This document shows, in pieces, positions 46,015 through 57,452 of a DNA stretch of 64,000 bases (the stretch's first letter is position 1; each line of letters opens with the position of its first letter). Source of the DNA: Lunularia cruciata. Lineage: Eukaryota > Streptophyta > Marchantiopsida > Lunulariales > Lunulariaceae. The stretch is from positions 2,209,303 through 2,273,302 of the forward strand of contig OX419759.1 of assembly GCA_948567375.1 (NCBI GenBank), in the 5' to 3' direction. The translations under genes were made by a program, and so were the position numbers. The notes beneath the pieces were generated by a model. The model worked only from the letters and a program-made list of their open reading frames with translations. It was not told the DNA's origin and made no database searches.

Positions 46015-46132
46015 AGGTACCCGGTTTTGAGATTGCTCTTCTTATCACATTGCTTGATCATTCTTGAGGATATGCACTTGACTTTGTAATGCTTCCATGG
46101 TCATCTTAATCTCTCAAAATTCATTCAACATC

Positions 46133-46555
46133 TATAAAAGACCAAAACCGAGGAGAGAAATAGGAGAATGGAAACTCACATTGGGATACTTGAATGAGGG
46201 AAAACTCCGAATGCCTAGCATGAGCTTCGGCTTTGGTATTTATAGGTAGCATACAAGACCCTTGAAGCTTCTCAAGAAGCTTCCTTGAGATGCTTTCTTG
46301 GAGTGCAAGCCAAGTTAACCAAGAAGCTTCTCAAGAAGCTTCCTTCTAGAAGTCGTCTACTTGGCGTGCAAGTTAAGCTAGTTAGAAGCTTCTAGAAGCT
46401 TCCTTCTAGAAGCTACCTGCTTAGAGCGCAAGTTAACTAGTTGGGAAGCTTCCCAAGAAGCTTCTTAGATGCTTCTAGAATATTCTAGGCTATTTTTTCT
46501 TATTCTCTCCTTCGTAAGCCCGACTAACTTTGTCGCTAAACTCCATACTGTTACA
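46133..46555 (-). mobile_element. Solo LTR-C with exact target duplication ACATC
   Basis: 423 bp, flanked by ACATC at 46128-46132 and 46556-46560. In minus sense it shows the TATAAATA box (complement of 46238-46245) and, upstream, the best HSE-like array in the window: GAAGCTTCTAGAAGCTTC at 46385-46402, four perfectly spaced modules, followed by TTCTAGAA at 46404-46411. It inserted near the gag start and leader of gypsy A and later lost its internal region. Confidence 0.92.
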
Positions 46556-47177
46556 ACATCCCTTGCATTCCTTGCACCAACTCTTGCAATTGCGGATCCA
46601 TAGTTCCTACAACACTCAATTGCTAATGTCTACTTCAATATAGAGTCAATATGATCACTCTGAAAGGCGCATGAACAATCGGAACAACCATTGGGACCTA
46701 AGAAGCTATCACTCCTTGATAAAACTCACCAAAATTCCTAACCACAAAATCTCTAAACATCATTTTCGGTCTCACAACATAATGAATTTCTACTTGAGTG
46801 CTAAAAGGGAGAGGATTTGGGACATTCACTTCATAATAGAATATAGATTTTCAAATCCCACTCTCTGTCATATACCACCATAGGTAGAATCACCGGGTTT
46901 GGTGAGTTCATCACCCTGTCATGAATTCTGCTCCAAAGTGATAACTAACAGTACTCTCATTTGCTCACGATGGATGTACATAACCTTGATATGGAATAGA
47001 TTCAAGAATGAAAAGTTAAGTGCGGGAAATTGTCCTCCCAGTGCATCCATCCCATCTGCTCTCTAAAGTCCTTCCTAAGTCTAGCAATTACTCTATGTTC
47101 TCCACCTCAAATTACTAAGTTTTAGTAGTTTGTGTTCTTGCAAGAAGGGTGATCCACTCTCTTGGACTAAAAAACTT
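46556..47177 (-). mobile_element. Gypsy A leader region
   Basis: Non-coding leader between the primer site and gag. I see no frame with a recognisable product. The position, between the PBS at 47178 and gag at 46014, defines it. Confidence 0.6.
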
Positions 47178-47189
47178 GCTCTGATACCA
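47178..47189 (-). promoter_or_regulatory. Primer-binding site of gypsy A
   Basis: GCTCTGATACCA on the plus strand, that is TGGTATCAGAGC in sense, one base inside the 5' LTR. It is a perfect initiator tRNA-Met site and fixes the element's orientation. Confidence 0.95.
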
Positions 47190-47190
47190 T

Positions 47191-47920
47191 TATAATACTC
47201 CAAGGACAAGAGAAGAGAGAAAACATAGATTTCACACTCAATCATCCAATGCCTCAAAAGAGCACCTTCTCTTTATTCTATAGACAAAGATGATCTCCTC
47301 CAAGGAAGCTACACCATAGGATTAGGCACACAAATAGGTGACATGTAGACAATCTCTACCCTTGGATTACTTACTTGGATGGGTGATATGTCGGTCCTGG
47401 TCCTATCCGGTTGGTCAAACAAGCTTTGACCAAAGGGAATCTTTAAGGGAATCTTCTTGTAGAAATCTCAGAATCACGTGGATGAGGTACCGTTGGAAAG
47501 TTCTTGATGAGACAAAGCAAGGGGGAGGGAAGGCCAACCTTTCATCCATTGGGGGGAGGCAATTTGTACATTTTGAGGCCTTATTCATCTGTTTAGGCTC
47601 CCAAAATTACCTTCAAAGATTTCAAGTATATTTTGGTTCCTATTCTATTAGTAGAAGTCTCATTTTGGTGATAGATCTTTTTGATCTATTTATTCCATCA
47701 TGTGAAACATCCTTCTAGATGTTACCAAACCAATTCTCACCTTTAAATCATATGCCTACCTAAGGTTTTCAAGTATATTTTGGTTTCTACCCGTTTAGTA
47801 GAAGTACTCTTTTGGTGATACTTCTATCTGATCTATTTTGACCATCATGTATACCATCATTCTAGATGTTACCAAACTGATTTTCACATCTAGATCATAT
47901 GGCTAGCTCTTGGTATTACA
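47191..47920 (-). mobile_element. 5' LTR of gypsy A (LTR-A)
   Basis: 730 bp, starting in sense with TGTAATACCAAGAGC and ending with GTATTATA beside the primer site. It pairs with 40962-41715, defining a 6,959-bp element. It has the inverted W-box pair (47411-47432) and a CACGTG box (about 47476). Confidence 0.92.
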
Positions 47921-48958
47921 CCCCAATAGTATTGATATGAGGAATTTGCAACATCTAAGATATTTGAGTTATGCAAGTTGTATAGTCTACAAACACAACG
48001 GAAGCATATGGAGAAGTATCACCTTGTGTGATTGCTCTCCTATGGAATGTACTAGCCAATGCTCTTTATAGAGCAATTGACAAACCTTGTTTAGAATATG
48101 TTGTGGAATAGGAAAGTGAGTGATATCCCAAACACAATGAGAGCAATTTAAGAAGCATCACCTACTTTGATTGATCTCTTATCGATTGCACCAACCAATG
48201 CTCTCTATAGAGAAATGGACATATTTTTTCTAGAATATGCTAGGAAATAGGAAGTAAGAATGATATCCTTGATGCCTAAAATGATATGCTTTGTGCATTC
48301 ACGGATAAATGTACCAAACGCCGCATCCATTGCTCCATATAATTCTAAGGCTAGAGGAACAAAGAGTTGATCTTGTTGCATTCCCTATCCCAAGAGATCT
48401 TGCTTGTTACCACTCCACTTGCTACCCATCCAAGAGGACAAGTGATCACTCTCTCTAACACCACATCAGATGTGTAAGGTTTGTAACCACAACATCTGTT
48501 ATTGTCACCTAATCATCTTGGACCAAAAGTATAAGTCTACCTTGACTCATATTTTCTACCAAGTGTACCAATGCTCCTTCTAAGCAAGGTATCCACTCTT
48601 TGTGCCATGGCAAACATTATATTCATGATAGTGTTGTGGGTAGCTATCCTCTATCCTCCAAAAGGACATCATGTCATGTGGATTGCTATTGCATCTGGTG
48701 TAGAACCACACACAAGTGAGTAATGAAGATGCAAATGGGTGGACCAAACCAAGAGAAACCTCACTGCTATAGAAAAAGTAGTTGGTGCAAGTTGGAATGC
48801 CCTAATGCATGGTCAAGCTAAGATGCAAGAGCTTGCATCCTTGCTAGAGCAAGAGCAAAGATATGCTCTAGTAGCACAAGGAAAGGATGAGTAAACTAAC
48901 AAAGAATGTAATGTATGTTGCAATGGTTGTGCTATCAAGGAAGATTGCACGCCTTTGG
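47921..48958 (-). pseudogene. RT element 2, C-terminal part, middle piece
   Basis: Matches 37270-38175 of RT element 1 along its length: the same order of SIALQRD-like end, the VDLYF...DP domain and the region upstream. It has many stops. Gypsy A lies at its 40961/47921 break and gypsy C at its 48958/57137 break; both joins restore the match to element 1. Confidence 0.75.
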
Positions 48959-49384
48959 TGTAAAAGACCAATTAGAGAAATAGTAAAATAGATGATCAAG
49001 GTGAAAGATAACATCAGGACTCTTGAATAAGGGAAACTCCAAATGCCTAGCATGAGCTTGGGCTTTGGTATAGAGAATATACAAGGCTCTTGAGAAGCTT
49101 CTCAAGAAGCTTTCTAAAAGCCACTTCTTAGAGTGCAAGCCAAGCTAACCAAGAAGCTTCCTTCTAGAAATTGCCTACTTGGCATGCAAGCTAAGCTAGT
49201 CAAGAAGTTTCCCAAGAAGCTTCCTCCTATAATTCACCACTTGGCATGCACATTACCCAATACTTGGAAGGTGCCAAGCAGCTCTTAGATGCTACTAAGA
49301 ATATTCTTATAATTCTTGGCTAATTTGGCATACTTGCTACTTTGTTAGTCTTGAATAACTCATCATTAACTCCATATTGTTACA
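48959..49384 (-). mobile_element. 3' LTR of gypsy C (LTR-C)
   Basis: 426 bp TGTAAAAGACC...ATTGTTACA. TTTGG lies just before it (48954-48958) and again after the partner LTR (57137-57141), an exact target duplication. The TATA region is altered (TATAGAG), so promoter function in this copy is doubtful. Confidence 0.92.
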
Positions 49385-50441
49385 TATTCTTGCACCCCTA
49401 GTTGGTGATGTCATTGTCACCATAGAATTTTCAAATTCTTGGATGGCCGTTTGTGCATTCTTGAGATGAGAAAGAGGTTCCCAAGTGGCATCATGAAGAG
49501 GATAACCTTCCCAAAGGACTATCTACTCTATATGTGTTGGTGACCATGTTGAATGTGGTGACATGCAAAGATATGATCAACTACATACTCCTTATGAGCG
49601 TTGATAGGGATGGGAGGAAGAGGGAGTTAGATATGAGAGGAAAAAGAATATGGAATAGAAACAAGGGTTTCAACTTAGAAATATGAAAGATAGGGTGGAT
49701 GTGTATATCACAAGGCAAGGCACGTTGATAAGCAATTGGAGAAATGATTTGAGTGACATCAAATGGACCTGTCCAATTAGGAGAAAGTCTATGAATTTGG
49801 ATATTAAGGGGAAAAGGTAGGGTAAAAAAGAAAGCATGACCTTTTTACCAAGTTGAAAGGTAAGATTGTGATGATGTTAGTCTGCATATTCTTTTTGACA
49901 ATTTTGAGCAACAAGGAGATGAGATTTGGCTTGTTGCAAGGATTGCGATATTGTGGTTAAGAAGGTGGAAGTATGAGGGACATGAGATGAAGGAGGAGCA
50001 ATGAGGGAATCTGCAACAAGTGGGTCTTGGGGAAAGGGAGAGAATCTGGTGCTTGCCTATTTGGAATTATTGCAGGCAAATTCCATAATTGCAAGACATT
50101 CATCCTAGTTGGTATGGTGAATCTTGACAAAGGCATGAAGCATATCCTCCAAGGTGCAATTTTCATGTTTGGTTTGTCCATCAGCTTGAGGATGATAGGT
50201 CATGGACAAAGCAAGCTTGGTGTCAAGTAGCTAAAAGAGTGTTTGCCAAATTTTCTAGTGAATCAAGGATCTCGATCAGAGATGAATATGCAAGGCATCT
50301 CATGATGCTTGAAGACATTGTCAAAGTAGATTTAGGCCAATATAGGAGCATGGACTACATCAAAGGTTGGTTCCAAATGGATTTGCTTACTTAGCTTATT
50401 GAGACAACACCATGATTCCCTTGCTTTGTCTTGGTCAAGGA
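49385..50441 (-). pseudogene. Gypsy C integrase core and C-terminal part
   Basis: The minus-strand translation in pieces shows TYHPQADGQTKHENCTLEDML (about 50150-50215), then a MEFA-NNS segment and further downstream integrase-like sequence to the 3' LTR. The catalytic Glu of DGQTE is Lys. The LTR-D element at 50442 interrupts the core. Confidence 0.75.
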
Positions 50442-51702
50442 TGTCACGCCATTTGTAGTTTCGCATCTAAATGCTTAGTTGTTATTTCAGTACTTTCTCA
50501 GAGACTACTTTTCGACGGTCAGATTTGGTGTTCAAGGTACTGACTTCACGGTGGGGCCTACCATCACTTTGCACCATTTGCACCAACAAGTGTGCCGTCA
50601 GTAGGACTGTTAGGGTTTCAGACCTAGCTCGAGTCCAGGGGGTACACTTTTGAAGTGCAGCTCCAAAGAGCTCACTTCTGTGATATTGAGCCTTCAAGTT
50701 CTTGGCTATGGTGGACAAATGCCGGCGAGCATCACTTGGATTCCCTATGCTGGAGTGGATGTGGCTTGATTGTAATCAATACCCAATTGTTGGCAGTTTA
50801 TAGAGTGATAGATCAAGTACTGATTTGAGTTGAGTTGAGTTGAGAGTGGCAAAACAATATGATTATTGTGGTACGTTAGAGTATATGTATGACTTATATA
50901 TGAACTGTGCGTGCTTCTATTGTGTATGATGTTGAAAATGATGTATGTTGTGTAGTGATGTATATATGCACAACAACTATCACGCCATTTGTTGTGTAGC
51001 ATCTAGTTGCTCGGACACTGGAGTTCTAGTGATAGTAGTTAGAGTTATTTCAGTAGTTTCTCAAAGACTACTTTTTGACGGTCAGATTTGATGTTCAAGG
51101 TACTGACTTCACAGTGGAGCCCACCATCACTTTGCATTGTTTACACCATTGAGTGTGTTTTTAGTGGGACTGTTAGGGTTTTAGACCTAGCTCAAGTCCA
51201 AGGGGGTATACTTTTGAAGTGTAGCTCCAGAGAGCTCACTTCTTTGATGTTGAGCCTTCAAGTTCCTGGCTATGGTGAATAGAGGCCGGTGAGCGTTACC
51301 TGGATTCTTTATGCTGGAGTGGGGTGTGGCTTGACTGTAATCAATGCCCTATTTTTGGCAATTTATAGAGTGACAGATCAAGTACTGATTTGAGTTGAGT
51401 TGAGTTGAGAGAGGCAAACAATCTGATTACATCAAAGAAGTGAAGTCAAGGGGAAATCATCTCCAAGCTCAATGGATTGTTGGTAGCTCAATTCAAGTTC
51501 AGTTTTTCCCTAGTGTGCAGAAGCTTATTCAATTGATGCAGATTTGGCAGTAAGGCAAACGGTGTGCGGAAGTGCTGGCCAATTTTTGAGCAAAAAAGGA
51601 GCAAATCTCAAGCAGTGGTTGTGATTTTGAGCTCAAGAGGTGAAGGCAAGACCAAGTTTTTAACATCAATATATGTTATGTAGTGATGTATATACGCACG
51701 AT
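50442..51702. mobile_element. LTR-D: dimeric non-autonomous element with target duplication AAGGA
   Basis: 1,261 bp flanked by exact AAGGA (50437-50441 and 51703-51707). It consists of two tandem units, 50442-50977 and 50978-51702, both starting T(G/A)TCACGCCATTTG and sharing some 400 bp including AGACTACTTTT(C/T)GACGGTCAG and a (GAGTT)n run. Their 3' parts differ, but both end with GTAGTGATGTATATA(T/C)GCAC. No coding frame has a domain. A third copy starts at 63704. It could be a TRIM-like LTR pair or a tandem dimer of a short element. Confidence 0.8.
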
Positions 51703-51707
51703 AAGGA

Positions 51708-52600
51708 TGTGATGATATCTAACCTCATGTGTTTCCATCAAGCATATGAGATGGGAAGTGGTTGAAGGAGTCCACTCAGTTTTTGGTTGTTGACCTTGTT
51801 GCATTGGCAATTGTCATAGGATCAGATAGACTCATAAACATCTCATGTTAGGCTACCACCATTGGTATTGTAGGGTACCCAAGGTCTTGTCCACACCCAT
51901 GTGACCAACAAATTGGTAAGTCATGGGCTTCTTGAAGGCACACAAGTTATAGATCTCCCTTGGTTGGAACATAGATCCATTTCTCATAGAATAGAAGGCC
52001 TTCCTTAAAAAGAGATGGTGTTGGATTCCCTATCATGTGCTACAAGACAAACCTTATACCATCTGAAAGAAGGGGTCTTGTTGTAACATTTTCTTAAAAC
52101 TTGATTTGGACTTTTGAGTCAACTAAGAATATTTTAGTTACGACCATGATGAGAGGAAGAGACTTAAAATCAGGTTCATGATAGAGCATAGGAAATAACA
52201 TGGAACCTACCAGGTTTGTACTCAAGTTTGATGTCAAACACCTATAATTGTTCTTCCCATCAATGATGTCAACTCTTCATATGCTCCAAATGTAATGTCT
52301 ACAATAAGGGTTTGTGATCGGTTTGCATGATCACTTGTTTCCCCAAGAGATAATGATTCTATACCTTGGTGGCATATGCCATTGCTAGTTATATAGCCCT
52401 TATTTGCCTCCATACCTTGCTAGCATCAAAATCAACCACACAAGGTAGTTGATGATCATATGGTTGAAGAATGGGTCTTGAAGATACCATATGTTTCAAC
52501 TTTTGGAATGATTCTTCATGCTTGGTGGTCCATTGGAAGCTTGAGGTCTTCCCCAAGAGGTTAGTTTATGGTGCAGCCACATGAAGATATAGTGGATGAA
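51708..52600 (-). pseudogene. Gypsy C RNase H remnant and integrase head
   Basis: Minus translation has many stops, but LVCLQEAHDLP and CWSHGCGQDL (about 51860-51960) match the integrase zinc-head region, and the preceding part matches the RNase H position with SSWGRPQ near 52560. Strongly decayed. Confidence 0.6.
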
Positions 52601-54120
52601 CTATTGGTAAAAAAATGCCAGTTTGTCAAATGCAAACAGTTCTATAACATCCTTTGGAGTTGGCCAATCAATAATGGCCTTGATGATCTTCTTTTCCATC
52701 TTGATCCCCTCTAATGACATCTTATGACCAAGAAGGTAGCTTCTTTTTGCCAAGAGGCACACCATGAATTCTTGTAGTAAATCTTCCATTGAAGTAGTCA
52801 TCTTATGATTTCTCGTACATGATTTGATATCATCTATAAACTCAACCCCTGGGATCCCAAGGTAGATGTCTTTGACTATATACGGAATGGGGTTGATGCC
52901 CTTGTGGACCTTTAGATCTCATATTTTTGAAGGGTTGATTGGATATACCATGATCTAAGAAATTACCTAAAGAGTATGGACATATTGAGCATAGCCTACC
53001 TATTGCAGTGGAATTTAATGTGACCGTTTGCCTTGCTTATAGTCATTGTTATAGCCATATAGAGAAGAATTACTATTTTGTGCTCACCATATAGCAAACC
53101 GTACAAGACTCTATTCCATGTGCCGAGGTCTAATGGTAATTTGAAAGAGCCAAAAGGCTATGAATTTCTTTTGAGCTGTCCTTTATCCGCATTGCATTAC
53201 CCTACATTACCACAAAGAGAGCAATACAGGTTTACCAAGTTCTATGAAATGTACCAGTTCTCTCAACAAGAAAGTGTATCGCTAATTTTCATTATTATTA
53301 CATCAACCACCAGGTCATGAGGCATTCCCAGGAGATGTGTTCTATTTACATTCTCATTTATTAAAAAGAGCTACTAAGATATCAAACCAGATTGGTGCTG
53401 GTAACTTGATTGCACTACTTGTGATTTCCTTCAATTTGGTAGAGCAGCATATAAGGGACAAGTACCTCAGAATTTTAGGCTTAGATTGCTCAAGGAGGGG
53501 TTCCATATAAGTACAGAAAGACTAATGTTCTCTAAGGCTTACTTGGTTATCCTTTTGGTCATAGCATTTATTTGCATGTTCTACCTCTATCTTGCTATAG
53601 ATTAAAATATCATCCAAGAACACCACCACGTACTGATCCAATAGCCCATCCAACATTCAATACATCTGACCTGTGGAGATAACTAGAGCATTAGTGAGCC
53701 CAAAAGGTAAAACTCTCTATTCAAAATGCTCAAATCTTATGTGAAAGGAAATCTTTTGCACATCTTCCATATCAATAGGAATCTCTAATAACTGCTTTGG
53801 AGATCCAACTTGGAGAAATATTGTGTTCCATTCAATTGATCAAGCAAGTCATCAATTCAAGGAAAGAGATATGCATTCTTCATTGTTTGTTTATTGAGTC
53901 TAGGGTTATCAGTATAAAAATAAAGTACTCCATCCTTCTTTGGAACAAATAGTATGGTGCTCTCCAAGAGATGTACTAGGTTATGAAATCCTTCTCCAAC
54001 AACTTTGTTAGTGTTATTTGGAGCTTGTCCAACTCCTTTGGTGAGAGCCAATAGATTGGTCTACTCATTGGAGTACTTCTTGGTAATAACTCAACCATGA
54101 AGGGCATACCACAATTGAAG
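52601..54120 (-). pseudogene. Gypsy C reverse transcriptase, interrupted by an organellar fragment
   Basis: Minus strand. Frame 53857-54051 has TILFVPKKDGVLYFYTDNPRLN, the fingers motif. Further on VVVFLDDILIYSK (53591-53640) holds the catalytic DD pair. Frame 52601-52801 has LGHKMS, IKAIIDWPTPKDV and LAFFYQ, the end of RT. Between these, 53130-53420 is foreign sequence on the opposite strand. Stops occur throughout. Confidence 0.85.
53130..53420 (+). pseudogene. Organellar ATP synthase alpha subunit fragment (atp1/atpA-like)
   Basis: The plus strand at 53286-53417 translates to [16 protein letters not shown], then [14 protein letters not shown] and GAGNLIAL, which follows the conserved [28 protein letters not shown] segment of the F1 alpha subunit. 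YR precedes it as in the family (AYRQMSLLL), with a stop in place of Gln. The NQIGAG spacing looks more mitochondrial (atp1) than plastid. A weaker match extends upstream to about 53130. It is a broken piece in a nuclear retrotransposon, thus a transferred organellar fragment. Confidence 0.75.
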
Positions 54121-54399
54121 AGTAATCCCTTTGGTACATAATCTAGATACATATCTGCAAACTACTAAACTATTTGATCAACCATTGCTTGATGAGACTT
54201 TTGGCCCTCATCAAATTTTCCATGTGAAATCAACTTGATCCACACCACAAAAATAGTTTTATCTTCCTCAAAAGCTTATTTTATGGATACTTTACTAATA
54301 AAATTCCCATCCTAAGATTGACTATTCTTAGATGTGTTACTCAAAGGTGCCAAACAACCTAATTGACATTTCTTACCTTGGTGTTGTACTTGAATTTGT

Positions 54400-54760
54400 C
54401 ATCAAGTCCAATCAAATTGAAACTTATGAAATTCAAGCCACGGTAAATATAAATTGACATCATAGTGTAGAGGTCTCACTACAAATCTCATACACTCCAA
54501 AAACTCACTTTCCAATCTTAAATGTAATAGGATGTGAGGTACAAAGTGCAAAACACTTTCTACCATATGCTATCATCAATCCACTTCCAATTATTGACTT
54601 GATAGGAATACATAATTCCTTTGCTAATTGCATGAACATGCAGTTTTTTGAATTCCTAAATTCAACCAAAATTCTACAATCATGATTGGATATCATACCT
54701 TGCAAGGGAAGCAAACATACACAGCTCAAGCCTTTAATCCCATTGGAACTATTTAAGTTC
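54400..54760 (-). pseudogene. Gypsy C protease
   Basis: Frame 54505-54729 contains LVEFRNSKNCMFMQLAKELCIPIK, the diverged form of the LLDSGSSKNF retropepsin site seen better at 59800 in the plus copy. The catalytic Asp is not kept here. Confidence 0.65.
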
Positions 54761-54799
54761 CCAATAGGTGGCTCAAATTCTCTTATTGGGATTTTTCAT

Positions 54800-55106
54800 T
54801 TCCTTGGTCCTCACGTTCCACAAACTCCATTGGGGCAATTTGTAAGGCTCATTTAGTCTTGAGTGTACATTCAACAATGCAATATCTAATTTGGCAATAA
54901 TAAAATCAACCACTATTTTGTTGAAATCTTTTTCTATCTATAGTGCCAAGTGATCTTTATTGGATGGCATCAATTTCCATTGGTGCCGGCTCTTCCACCA
55001 ATGTGTAGTGTGTTAACAAGTTTTGTGAAGGTTGAGGTCAAGACTAAGTTCTCAAAACCAAGGAATCAAATTGCTCAACCAACTACATGACTTCCTCTAA
55101 GTGTTT
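54800..55106 (-). pseudogene. Gypsy C gag, C-terminal piece
   Basis: Minus strand after the LTR-B insertion. It resumes with GCCCAAACACTTAGAGGAAG, matching the gag sequence of the plus copy near 59385, and runs to the protease. No intact frame. Confidence 0.6.
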
Positions 55107-55111
55107 GGGCT

Positions 55112-55803
55112 GTGAGCCGGCTTGTCTCTCACTCAGGATGAACCTTTGATAGTTATTATGGTAGCGCACCATGGACTAAGAAGGCAAAGAACCCCAAATC
55201 CATCATACTCCTCCAAGGCTAACACTCCAAGACTAAAGACATTGCTCACTAGAGAACTCAATGAGAGAGAGATACTTGCAAATGAAAGGATGATGAGTAC
55301 TTCCTCACCCCTTGTTTATATACTTGTGAAATAGTTACACACCAAAGTTACTAAATTACTAGAGTAACTCAAGTTACTAGGCTAAAAGTCAAGTAAAGTC
55401 AAAAAGTATGAATGAATATCCATCCACATGGGTATATTCCACTAAGCATATGATCTTATCTTGACCCAACTACTAAGTCAAATATTTCTTCACATGGGCT
55501 ATCCTTGGACTATAGAAGAATCCAAAACAAAAAGGTTTGCGGGTCCAAGAATTCTCAACTCTTTTCTCAAAGCCAAACACCTAAGAATAATACCAAATTA
55601 ACACACTAGAATCCAAAATAGTGGTGCTCATTTTTTCCTCTTCCTCTAAAGTAAGGTCCCATCTATCTTAACTATGACTAACTTTAGCTAATCATGACTA
55701 ATGTAGAACTATCCTTTATCTCTATATAAATAATATCCCTCAAGTATTTGTAGTACCAAGCTAAATATCATAATACCACACACATGCACAAATGTGTGTT
55801 ATA
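55112..55803 (-). mobile_element. Solo LTR-B inserted in gypsy C gag
   Basis: 692 bp, flanked by GGGCT (55107-55111) and GTGCT (55804-55808), four of five bases alike. Homologous to 42292-42984 in reverse. Removing it rejoins gag to match the plus copy of gypsy C. The TATA box (complement of about 55314-55321) is kept. Confidence 0.85.
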
Positions 55804-55808
55804 GTGCT

Positions 55809-56330
55809 CTCACATGGTCAGTTCCAATTTGGTGCATGACTTTAAACCCCTCACAAATCAATCCAAAATTTCACCTTCTAGTATATCTAGAATTGACATA
55901 ATGGTGATTTGGAATTGAGTGATATCACTTCATAGATGCAATTTATTTAATTCTACCAATCTATCTTGTGCAGCTTGTGTGACATTTATAGCTTAGAATC
56001 ACCTAATTATTGCACCCTTGAATCCTTCCCATGTCAAGATTGGTGCAAAAACTACCATTTAGCTTACTCTTTTTAGAATCCCGACCATAATTTGGGCACT
56101 TTATCCAATCGCTTGAAGCCAAGAGAATCTATCTTTGTTCATCTTGAAAATTTGTAGCTTTAAAATAACATTTGCAAGTAAACAAAAAATTCTCTATTAT
56201 ACTTGAGAGATTCTTACCTTCAAATATCTTGGGCTTTTGAAATCAGATTTGCTCTTCTCCCATTTGAAATTATGCTCTCTCTACATGTTCTTGTTGTTGA
56301 TGGTCTTGTTTTTCAAACAATTGAGTAATG
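55809..56330 (-). pseudogene. Gypsy C gag, N-terminal piece
   Basis: Reverse complement of the gag segment at 58860-59390 in the plus copy, with the order KIDSLG-like, LTCARFKSA and REMYQFN-like motifs shown by matching DNA rather than an intact frame. Many stops. Confidence 0.65.
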
Positions 56331-56632
56331 TGCTTGATCTATTGCTATAACAATGATAACTTTGGGCATTGCTCCCATAGCTACTACTGTATCAAATGAC
56401 CTACAATTATCTAAGTTAACATGTAGATATTACACCTCCACTATTCTCCATAAGTCACAATCGGAAGTACCAAGCGTTTATCGAACAAGGTGATTATATT
56501 CAAAAAGTTCTACCCAAAACATGAGATGATGAGTTGTATAAAATGATGCTTGGGTTGTACATGGATATGAAAATCCCAATGGTTTAGCGGAAATAGGTTT
56601 GGTGGTCCATAGATTCCATCCACCCCATTCTT

Positions 56633-56644
56633 GCTCTAATACCA
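56633..56644 (-). promoter_or_regulatory. Primer-binding site of gypsy C
   Basis: In sense TGGTATTAGAGC, the initiator tRNA-Met site with one change, one base inside the 5' LTR. Confidence 0.9.
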
Positions 56645-56645
56645 A

Positions 56646-57136
56646 TGTAAAAGACCGAGGAGAGAAATAAGAGATGGAAGATCAAGTTGAAAGTTCATAT
56701 TGTGACTCTTGAATGTATGAAACTTTGAATGTCTAACATGACCTTGGGCTTTGGTATTTATATGGAACATATAAGGCTCTTGAGAAACTTCTCAAGAAGC
56801 TTATTAAAATCCACTTTCTTAGAATGCAAGCCAAGCTAATCAAGAAGCTTTCTTCTAGAAACTATCTACTTGGCGTGCAAGCTAAGCTAGTCAGGAAATT
56901 TCCCAAGAAACTTCCTTCTAAAGCCACCTACTTGGCATGGAAATTAAGCTAGTTGAAAAGCTTCCCAAGAATCTTCCTCTTAGAAGTCACCACTTGGCAT
57001 GCATATTACCCAATAGATGGAAGGCGCCAAACAACTTCCTAGATGCTTCTAGAATTTCTTATAATTCTTGGCTAATCTGACCTACTTGTTACTTTGTTAA
57101 TCTCAACTAACTTGTCAGTAACTCTATATTGTTACA
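56646..57136 (-). mobile_element. 5' LTR of gypsy C (LTR-C)
   Basis: 491 bp, TG...CA. It pairs with 48959-49384 to define an 8,178-bp element including later insertions, with exact TTTGG duplication outside. In sense it keeps a TATAAATA box (complement of about 56755-56762) behind a row of GAA/TTC modules; AAGAAGCTT blocks are partly mutated. Confidence 0.93.
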
Positions 57137-57452
57137 TTTGGTCCAATTTGATGGTAGGGAAGCAAAAAAGTGGAAGGTCCTCTTTTGCATGTAGAGGTAT
57201 ACAATCTATCATGTGTTGCAATAATGCTTGTAGAGAAAAAGATCTCTCCTTGATCTTAGTCACATACATCTCCAAGGTTGGCCTTTCAACAATCACAAAG
57301 TCGGAAGAAAGTAGAGGTGTTGAGAGAGCACAACTACCTAAAAATGCTATAGGTGCACTCTCCCCCATAGATAGTAGACATACCTCTCCGCAAGAGATTA
57401 GTAGAGAGGTCTATCTATGTGCCAAATCCCTTGTCATACTTTCATCTGTCCT
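57137..57452 (-). pseudogene. RT element 2, upstream-most piece visible
   Basis: Matches 38183-38497 of RT element 1, including the conserved KDRSFSL-like and SSDFVIVERP / SSCFVVVDRP segment (frame 57132-57368). The LTR-C at 57453 ends it. The RT core of this element is not in the window. Confidence 0.75.

Noticed and set aside
50442-51702. Helitron or DNA transposon
   Set aside because: The exact 5-bp target duplication and TG start argue for an LTR-type integration; no terminal inverted repeats or CTRR end were seen.
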